From NCBI GenBank assembly GCA_937996665.1, contig CALKUU010000069.1, forward strand, positions 1-47,883: a DNA stretch of 47,883 bases. Reading direction: 5' to 3'. The position numbers and the translations under genes were made by a program. The stretch is from an uncultured Xenococcaceae cyanobacterium. Its GTDB lineage: Bacteria > Cyanobacteriota > Cyanobacteriia > Cyanobacteriales > Xenococcaceae. Positions 42,322-47,883 of this stretch are shown one piece after another. Position 1 is the stretch's first letter; each line of letters starts with the position of its first letter. The notes below the pieces were generated by a model. The model had not been told where the DNA came from, ran no database searches, and saw nothing but the letters and a program-made list of their open reading frames with translations.

Positions 42322-42600
42322 GTGGATAATCAGAGAACCGAAACTTATCTCAACCATCCCTCTTTCGGTATGTTGTACCGTGTTTGCTCAGTAAAAGAAA
42401 ATCAAGATGTTTTTACTACTCTGTATGCACAGCGTCTATTTTTTATCGTAACTTCCAACAATAAGGATTTTGTTTTTGAACCCGTCAGCCGATCTGAAGC
42501 TCGTGCAATGGTCGAAACTTGGATGAGAACCCTACGCAACCAAGGAGATTATTCCCAAGCACAAGAAATACAATCAATTCATAAACGAACTTTTCAATAG
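42322..42600 (+). CDS. pipX: PII-interacting protein X
   Basis: 92 residues from a GTG start. ETYLNHPSFGMLYRVC, ENQDVFTTLYAQRLFFIVT and FEPVSRSEARAMVETWMRTLR match PipX closely: an N-terminal Tudor-like domain and C-terminal helices. PipX shuttles between the PII signal protein and the nitrogen regulator NtcA, which it co-activates under nitrogen limitation. It occurs only in cyanobacteria. The pipY gene follows after 114 bases on the same strand, the known operon order. Confidence 0.96.
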   Translation: MDNQRTETYLNHPSFGMLYRVCSVKENQDVFTTLYAQRLFFIVTSNNKDFVFEPVSRSEARAMVETWMRTLRNQGDYSQAQEIQSIHKRTFQ

Positions 42601-42714
42601 TTGAGTAACATTAACCATTTGAGAAATTAGTTGCTGAGCTGATTTGCCAAAATTAAGTCAGATCCAAATTGAAAACTCCAAATTAAAAATTATAGATACC
42701 AACATTAATCCACT

Positions 42715-43377
42715 ATGGAAAAAACGATCTACGCAAACATAGATCGGATTCGCAAAAAAATCCCCTCATCAACTCTTTTGGTCGCAGTGAGCAAACAAGC
42801 ATCTGTTGCCGAAATCAAAGCGGCCTATGCCACAGGCATCAGAGACTTTGCCGAAAATAGATTGCAAACTGCTTTACTTAAACAAGAGCAACTTCAAGAT
42901 TTAACCGATATTCGTTGGCATTTTATCGGTCATATTCAAACTAAAAAAGCAAAAAAGATTGCTGAAAACTTTAGCTGGATTCACTCAGTTGATAGCCTCA
43001 AACTAGCCCAGAAGCTGAACAGTGTAACAGTTGACATGTCCTCAGCACCCCAAGTTTGTTTGCAAGTAAAAGTATTGCCTGACCCAAATAAGTATGGCTG
43101 GAGTCCCACAGAACTGTTAGAAGATTTAGCGAATTTAGATAGTCTGGAATATCTAAACGTTCGTGGTTTGATGGCAATTTTACCTTGGGGATTATCCCCA
43201 GCAGAAAACTTAGCTGCTTTTAAATCTGTTCAGTCTTTGGCAGAACAAATTAAACAACAAAATTATTCACGAATAAGAATGGAAGAGTTATCCATGGGAA
43301 TGTCTGGAGACTACGAGTTAGCCATCCAGGCTGGAGCAACAATGATTCGACCTGGCACAACTATTTTTCAGCAATAA
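42715..43377 (+). CDS. pipY: PLP-binding protein PipY (YggS/PLPBP family)
   Basis: 220 residues. The PLP-lysine lies in LLVAVSKQASVAEIKAAY; FAENRLQTALLKQ, RWHFIGHIQTKKAKKI, IHSVDSL and the late LSMGMSGDYELAIQAGATMIRPGT bind the cofactor. The family keeps PLP and amino-acid pools balanced and has no known enzymatic turnover. In cyanobacteria it is linked to pipX. The usual next genes, sepF and proC, do not follow here. Confidence 0.96.
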   Translation: MEKTIYANIDRIRKKIPSSTLLVAVSKQASVAEIKAAYATGIRDFAENRLQTALLKQEQLQDLTDIRWHFIGHIQTKKAKKIAENFSWIHSVDSLKLAQKLNSVTVDMSSAPQVCLQVKVLPDPNKYGWSPTELLEDLANLDSLEYLNVRGLMAILPWGLSPAENLAAFKSVQSLAEQIKQQNYSRIRMEELSMGMSGDYELAIQAGATMIRPGTTIFQQ

Positions 43378-43662
43378 CAGTTTTTCAAGGAAAAAGAAAA
43401 GTTAAACTTCTCAGAAAACAAAGGTGTTCAATAATTCACAGTTGAGTATTGCTATAGCGAGTTTGAATTGATGGTTAAATTTTCTAACTCCGAACTCCGA
43501 ACTCCTAATTCCTAATTTGTCTATCATCCTCCAGAACAAAATTTACAGACCAAGAGTTCACATCTAGCAACATCAATCTTAAGCCTTTAGGTAAATTAAA
43601 AAGCAAGTTTTCATTATTCTGCTAATTATGGAAATTGTCATAGAAGAATCTCCATAATCGCA
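43378..43662. repeat. Intergenic region with heptamer tandem repeat (STRR type)
   Basis: 285 bases. Four heptamers in a row at 43486-43513: AACTCCG, AACTCCG, AACTCCT, AATTCCT. This is a known style of cyanobacterial short tandem repeat. Otherwise nothing recognisable. Confidence 0.65.
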
Positions 43663-44535
43663 ATGCCTCTAATTAATGTCCGTGGTGTCGATCATTATTA
43701 CGAGTGGGTTCGCTCAACAAGCCCCGATGAGTCAGAAAAAAGTAAACCAGTAATGGTATTCGTCCACGGTTGGGGTGGCTCTGGCAAGTATTGGCAAAAT
43801 ATAGCGATCGCCTTATCTTCAGAATACGATTGCTTAATCTATGACCTTAGAGGTTTTGGGCGCTCCAATGACTTAGGAGAGGGTGAAAGCATTGGTTATG
43901 AGCTAGAAGAATACGTAGAAGATCTAGCTATCTTGTTAGCAAACCTCAACATCAATCGGGTTTATCTCCATGCCCACTCGATGGGTGCTTCGATCGCAAC
44001 CTTGTTCCTTAATCGCTATGAACATCTGGTTGAAAAAGCAATTCTCACTTGTAATGGCATCTTTGAATACGACGAAAAAGCATTTGCCGCATTTCATAAA
44101 TTTGGTGGCTATGTGGTCAAATTTCGCTACAACTGGTTTTTGAAAGTACCTTTTGCTGACCAAATGTTTATGGCTAGATTCTTGAGCCGACCTATTGCCA
44201 AAAGCGATCGCCTAGAATTTTTAGCTGATTTTTTACTTGCTAATTATGATGCAGCCCTAGGAACAATTCTGACTTCAGTAAGCAAACAAGCCGTAATCGA
44301 AATGCCCAAGGAATTTAAGAAAATTAATGTTCCTACGCTAATGATTTCAGGAGAAAAAGACCAAATCATTCCAGCCGAAATGGGCAGACAAGCAAGTATG
44401 TTAAATGACAAACTAGAATATCAAGAAATCACTAATACGGGTCATTTTCCAATGCTAGAAGCAGAAGCCATTTATCTAGAGAAAGTCAAGAACTTTCTTT
44501 GCGCTTCATCAATATTTGCTAATGCACAAAACTAA
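43663..44535 (+). CDS. Alpha/beta hydrolase
   Basis: 290 residues. The oxyanion-hole region is VMVFVHGWGGSGKYW, the nucleophile elbow is HAHSMGAS (Ser106), the acid is in LMISGEKDQIIP, and the base His is in NTGHFPMLEAE. A cap domain lies at about 130-215. No signal peptide, so cytoplasmic. The family covers esterases, lipases and haloperoxidase-like enzymes; substrate unknown. It is not clearly linked to its neighbours. Confidence 0.93.
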   Translation: MPLINVRGVDHYYEWVRSTSPDESEKSKPVMVFVHGWGGSGKYWQNIAIALSSEYDCLIYDLRGFGRSNDLGEGESIGYELEEYVEDLAILLANLNINRVYLHAHSMGASIATLFLNRYEHLVEKAILTCNGIFEYDEKAFAAFHKFGGYVVKFRYNWFLKVPFADQMFMARFLSRPIAKSDRLEFLADFLLANYDAALGTILTSVSKQAVIEMPKEFKKINVPTLMISGEKDQIIPAEMGRQASMLNDKLEYQEITNTGHFPMLEAEAIYLEKVKNFLCASSIFANAQN

Positions 44536-44653
44536 AACTTAATCAAGGTTAACCAAGAAATTTTATAAAGTTTTAAGATTTTTGACAATTACAGCTAAAG
44601 CCAAGAAGTTGAGTCTATTGTGTTGATAGGTGTTGTGTTGAGAGGTAAGAACA

Positions 44654-44977
44654 ATGCTTAATATCCTCTGTACCCCATTGAAAAGCATGAGAGTTGCATC
44701 CAGTTTCATCATCTCCCTCATCCTGACGACCACAGTAAGTTTTATCATGCCCATAACGGTTGTGGGTCTCTTCTTCGGTTCAGCTTTTCTAATCGGCTTA
44801 GTTCCTGGTTTAGGCTCGTTTGGACACGAATCAACTACTGAAATTTTGAAGTTCTTGGCAATCTTTGGTAACGGGAAACCATTCTCAGGGATACTAACCT
44901 TGGGTTTAGCTAGCAGTTTTGTAGGCGCTTTGTTTGATCTTTTCAATAACTATCGATTTCAAAGCTTACGGGAATAA
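44654..44977 (+). CDS. Small membrane protein, unknown function
   Basis: 107 residues. A hydrophobic N-terminal half gives probably two helices (about 14-35 and 37-55), and a third hydrophobic stretch lies near 78-95. SLILTTTVSFIMPITVVGLFFGSAFL and SILTLGLAS-type composition look like a real membrane protein. Nothing in the sequence names a family. A minus-strand ORF overlaps but has a less natural composition. Confidence 0.55.
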   Translation: MLNILCTPLKSMRVASSFIISLILTTTVSFIMPITVVGLFFGSAFLIGLVPGLGSFGHESTTEILKFLAIFGNGKPFSGILTLGLASSFVGALFDLFNNYRFQSLRE

Positions 44978-45212
44978 GGCTCGGCTAGTGATTTGAACTC
45001 AACAATTGAAAACAATAAATTTACGAAAGTTGTCAGTTCTTAGGTTATTGCAACTAAGTCAAGCCCAAAGTAGATGCTGTCTTTAGATGTTGATTAAAGT
45101 TAGATATTAATTAAAGACAGTACCCGTAATCTTAACCAGCATATTTAGCAAAACTTTATTTAGCATTATGATGGGAATCAAACGGTTACTATAAGCATGA
45201 ACAGCGAGAATT

Positions 45213-46541
45213 GTGAATTTATCGAGACGTAGTTTCTTTTACCTATTGGGGCTTGGCTTAGGCGGAACAGTTTTAACTTCGTACACCAAGAAATTTAAAT
45301 CCGCACTTGCCGCTCCAGAATCTTTATTTGTTAATCGATTTGGTAATTTGCAATCTGACCCCAGGCGAATTATTGATCTACCTCCAGGTTTCAAATATAA
45401 AATTATTTCTGTAGTGGGAGAAACCATGAATGATGGTTTTGCTGTCCCGAATAACCACGATGGGATGGGTGCCTTAGCAGGAAAAAATGGAGAAACAATC
45501 TTAATTAGAAATCACGAGCTAAATTCTCTAGCCCATAAAAATGAGTTAACAGCGAATACGCCTCAATATGATTCCTCTTGCCCAGGCTGTACAACCACTT
45601 TGGTTATAGATCGCGATCGCAACCTCAAAAAACATTATCTTTCCCTAGCTGGCACTAATCGCAACTGTTCAGGTGGAATTACACCTTGGAATTCTTGGCT
45701 TAGTTGCGAAGAAGATATTGCGACCCCCTACGCCCCACCTGGCTTTAGCTTGGAACAAATAGGTTATTTTTGGGGAAAAGTAAGCAAAAAGCATGGCTAT
45801 AACTTTGAGGTATTTGCCGATCAAGCTATTGCTGAACCAAAACCATTAAAAGCAATGGGTCGTTTTCGGCATGAAGCGATCGCTGTTGACCCGCAAACTA
45901 ACTATATTTATCAAACTGAAGATCGCAGAGATGGCGGCTTTTATCGTTTTCGTTCTCACAAAGATCAGGATTTAGCAGCGGGGGGAGTTTTAGAAGCAAT
46001 GGTAATTGTCGATCTGCCTAGAATAGATACGGGCCTGAATTTTCCAGTTGGGGAAACTAAATCTGTAGAGTGGGTCAAAATTGAAGATGTCGATCCCGAA
46101 CACGACAGCTTACGTTATGAGGCTCAAACTAAAGGAGCAGCAATATTTCGTCGAGGAGAAGGTATTTGTCTTAGTGAAGGCGAATTCTATTTCACTTGTA
46201 CTAGCGGTGGTCAAGCAGAAGTAGGGCAAATTTTTCGATACAATCCCAGTCAAGAAACTATTGAGCTGTTTTTAGAATCCCCTGGTACTGAACTGTTAGA
46301 TTATCCCGATAATTTAATCATTGCTCCTTTTGGAGATTTGATTGTTTGCGAAGATGGACGAGGAGAACAACGCTTAATTGGTATAACGCCCGAAGGAAAA
46401 TATTATCAATTTGCTCGCAACGCCCTTAATAATAGTGAATTTGCAGGAGCCTGTTTTTCGGCTGATGGTCAGACCATGTTTGTAAATATCTATAATCCAG
46501 GTATGACTTTAGCTATTTGGGGTGACTGGAACAAAGTCTAA
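45213..46541 (+). CDS. PhoX-like phosphatase (DUF839), Tat-exported
   Basis: 442 residues from a GTG start. The N-terminal LSRRSFFYLLGLGLGGTVL is a twin-arginine signal (Arg5-Arg6). The mature part opens with DLPPGFKYKIISVVGETMNDG, then NNHDGMGA, LIRNHELN and GGITPWNSWLSCEED, and later FRHEAIAVDPQTNYIYQTEDR: the DUF839/PhoX beta-propeller with acidic metal ligands. PhoX enzymes are calcium/iron phosphomonoesterases acting outside the plasma membrane to release phosphate. It is shorter than full-size PhoX, so activity is inferred. No Pho box was located upstream by eye. Confidence 0.88.
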   Translation: MNLSRRSFFYLLGLGLGGTVLTSYTKKFKSALAAPESLFVNRFGNLQSDPRRIIDLPPGFKYKIISVVGETMNDGFAVPNNHDGMGALAGKNGETILIRNHELNSLAHKNELTANTPQYDSSCPGCTTTLVIDRDRNLKKHYLSLAGTNRNCSGGITPWNSWLSCEEDIATPYAPPGFSLEQIGYFWGKVSKKHGYNFEVFADQAIAEPKPLKAMGRFRHEAIAVDPQTNYIYQTEDRRDGGFYRFRSHKDQDLAAGGVLEAMVIVDLPRIDTGLNFPVGETKSVEWVKIEDVDPEHDSLRYEAQTKGAAIFRRGEGICLSEGEFYFTCTSGGQAEVGQIFRYNPSQETIELFLESPGTELLDYPDNLIIAPFGDLIVCEDGRGEQRLIGITPEGKYYQFARNALNNSEFAGACFSADGQTMFVNIYNPGMTLAIWGDWNKV

Positions 46542-46741
46542 GACAAAGGAAAAAATTACGTTGCTGAGTTAAGAGATGAAGCGCACAGTTTATCTGTTAG
46601 TTCTCCTAAAGGACTTGTCCTCGAATACGGAAATGGGGATAACGCTTCGCATATTAATAGCAAATTGATAATTACTTTTGATTAATTTGTTTACAGACGC
46701 GAAATCTAAAAAATCAGACTTTGACTTAGCAACGCCGACTT

Positions 46742-47200
46742 TTAATCCTCAAAGGTTGCAACTATATTCTGCTTTTGACATTGATCTGTAATTAATCTAA
46801 TTTGAGCGAGATCATTCTCTTGTCCAAATAGATGAATCCGTTTTTGATGATGGGGATAATAACTCCCATACACCAAGATTTGACCTAATGCAGCCTTCCA
46901 GTTCCTTATATGCTTAACCTCTATTATTTGATTGGCGCTTAGTATGTCGATTCTGCCACCTGGAATAACCACTTCAGTTTTGCCATTCAAAGATTTAGCC
47001 AACTTATCACGATAGTAGCTCTCGCTTCGCTTCCTCTTTAGCTTACTGGCTGATGAGTTAGGGGCGTTTTCTTGTCTTCGGTCACTTTCTTGAAATACAG
47101 AATTAGATCCAAATTCTTGAAATACCGATCTTAGCTGCTTGCTATTGGGTGCAAGTTTTTTTCCAAAAAGTTTAGCAAGATTTTTTCTCTTTCTGAACAT
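46742..47200 (-). CDS. PD-(D/E)XK-like small protein, putative nuclease
   Basis: 152 residues from the ATG at 47200, 4 bases past the small membrane gene; an upstream TTG at 47230 would overlap it. The C-terminal half has YYRDKLAKSLNG, then GGRIDILSANQIIEVKHIRNWKAALGQ: the D...E-x-K pattern with a following Q of the PD-(D/E)XK nuclease fold. The N-terminal ~60 residues are basic and low-complexity. Restriction or repair nuclease activity is possible; the family name is not recognised. Confidence 0.65.
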   Translation of the reverse strand: MFRKRKNLAKLFGKKLAPNSKQLRSVFQEFGSNSVFQESDRRQENAPNSSASKLKRKRSESYYRDKLAKSLNGKTEVVIPGGRIDILSANQIIEVKHIRNWKAALGQILVYGSYYPHHQKRIHLFGQENDLAQIRLITDQCQKQNIVATFED

Positions 47201-47204
47201 GCCT

Positions 47205-47429
47205 TTATTTACTATTGGTAACAGCCACAAAAAGCAGGAACACTACTCCTGAGGCGATCGCTATTTCTTCCAGCCATTTACTTCCACTATATCGATACCA
47301 TCTCGCAAAACTTTCGATAATGTGTAAAATCGACTCTAGCCCCCAGCCAAAAGCTTGAAGAGTCAGGTAAACCAATGCGGCTACCCCTAAGGCTTGGATA
47401 AAGGTATTTTTAAAAAGAATATTCATCAA
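47205..47429 (-). CDS. Small two-helix membrane protein
   Basis: 74 residues. Two hydrophobic segments (about 9-30 and 54-70) flank an amphipathic, Trp-rich loop (SFARWYRYSGSKWLEE). Its stop lies 4 bases ahead of the nuclease-like gene, so they are probably co-transcribed. No family was recognised. Confidence 0.5.
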   Translation of the reverse strand: MMNILFKNTFIQALGVAALVYLTLQAFGWGLESILHIIESFARWYRYSGSKWLEEIAIASGVVFLLFVAVTNSK

Positions 47430-47629
47430 ACTACAATCATGGATAAATTACGAGTAATTCTATGATTCCCAAAAGCTCAACATTATGTTGCGAAGTCACC
47501 CGACGACTATTCGTATTATGTTTAGGACTTGATTTGCTAGTTTGATATTTGAATTTAAATTTGTGAATTCTGTTCGAATCAGTGATCACATAATCAGCTG
47601 CAAACATTTTTTTGCAAAAAAAAGACATA

Positions 47630-47665
47630 AAAAAACGCCCCCCTAATTAAAGGAGAGCGTTTTTT
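47630..47665 (-). terminator. Terminator of psbA
   Basis: AAAAAACGCCCCCCT pairs with AGGAGAGCGTTTTTT, two mismatches, 6-base loop. It is followed on the minus strand by a T-run. It lies ~45 bases past the psbA stop. Confidence 0.75.
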
Positions 47666-47711
47666 CAAATCTAACTTAACCGAGAAACCCGATTGAGATA
47701 AACTTCACAAC

Positions 47712-47883
47712 TTAACCGTTGATAGCAGGAGCAGTAAGAGCTACAGGAGCTTGCTCACCAGCAGCCAAATCTAGAGGGAAGTTATGTGCATTTCTTTCAT
47801 GCATTACTTCGAAACCTAGGTTAGCGCGGTTCAAGATGTCCGCCCAGGTGTTAACCACACGACCTTGTGAGTCGATGATTGAC
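47712..47883 (-). CDS. psbA: Photosystem II D1 protein (3' end, cut by window edge)
   Basis: The last 56 codons and stop of psbA. The Mn-cluster and processing region is intact: [15 protein letters not shown] with the equivalents of His332, Glu333, His337, Asp342 and Ala344, followed by a 16-residue extension ([16 protein letters not shown]) that CtpA removes after Ala344. D1 is the core reaction-centre subunit in thylakoids. The isoform (low or high light) cannot be judged from this end. Confidence 0.98.
   Translation of the reverse strand, partial: SIIDSQGRVVNTWADILNRANLGFEVMHERNAHNFPLDLAAGEQAPVALTAPAING

Noticed and set aside
44563-44946. 127-residue minus-strand ORF opposite the small membrane protein
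   Set aside because: Lys/Pro-rich composition with no family match; the plus-strand ORF has a plausible membrane-protein pattern.
47437-47628. 63-residue minus-strand ORF
   Set aside because: No domain, no ribosome site, composition like non-coding DNA, and its start overlaps an A/T-rich palindrome next to the psbA terminator.

Overview
The window is a piece of a beta-cyanobacterial chromosome. It is AT-rich, dense in HIP1 octamers (GCGATCGC), and carries form IB Rubisco with RbcX, a beta-carboxysome ccm operon, a CO2-uptake NDH-1 module, UDP-sulfoquinovose synthase, PipX and the 3' end of psbA. The genus cannot be fixed by eye; a unicellular or pleurocapsalean-type cyanobacterium would fit. 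No rRNA, tRNA or CRISPR array was recognised.

Layout. 1-4.3 kb: the tail of a sugar ABC permease, then on the minus strand a SigF-type sigma factor, a 2-Cys peroxiredoxin, RimI and SqdB. 4.7-9.6 kb: a Wzx-type flippase, signal peptidase I (minus) and a Tat-exported beta-helix protein. 9.6-12.7 kb: an accessory patch with a 5'-truncated Hint/toxin cassette, a small membrane protein (candidate immunity), a second Hint gene broken by an amber codon and a frameshift, a brnTA toxin-antitoxin pair whose toxin carries an amber codon, and a HIP1-rich intergenic repeat. 12.8-20.4 kb: seven plus-strand exopolysaccharide genes (four GT2/GT4-type glycosyltransferases, one GT14-type glycosyltransferase, one methyltransferase and one Wzy-like polymerase).

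20.5-32.8 kb is a compact carbon-concentrating block. On the minus strand are rbcL-rbcX-rbcS and ccmK2-ccmK1-ccmL-ccmM-ccmN. Diverging from ccmK2 is ndhF4-ndhD4-cupB. Together they encode Rubisco and its chaperone, the carboxysome shell and core scaffold, and an NDH-1 CO2-hydration complex. The CcmM gamma-carbonic-anhydrase domain has lost two of three zinc ligands, so the carboxysomal carbonic anhydrase should be encoded elsewhere.

33-47.9 kb: TauE-like protein, DUF3119, DUF3086 and PlsY; an Rpn-type nuclease; a patch of small genes, remnants and hairpins (38.2-39.5 kb); class I ribonucleotide reductase alpha subunit (minus); pipX-pipY; an alpha/beta hydrolase; a PhoX-like Tat protein; a small PD-(D/E)XK-like protein with a two-helix membrane protein; and the psbA 3' end. 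The most unusual parts are the Hint/toxin recombination remnants, the carbon-concentration supercluster with its degenerate CcmM active site, and several unassigned inverted repeats.
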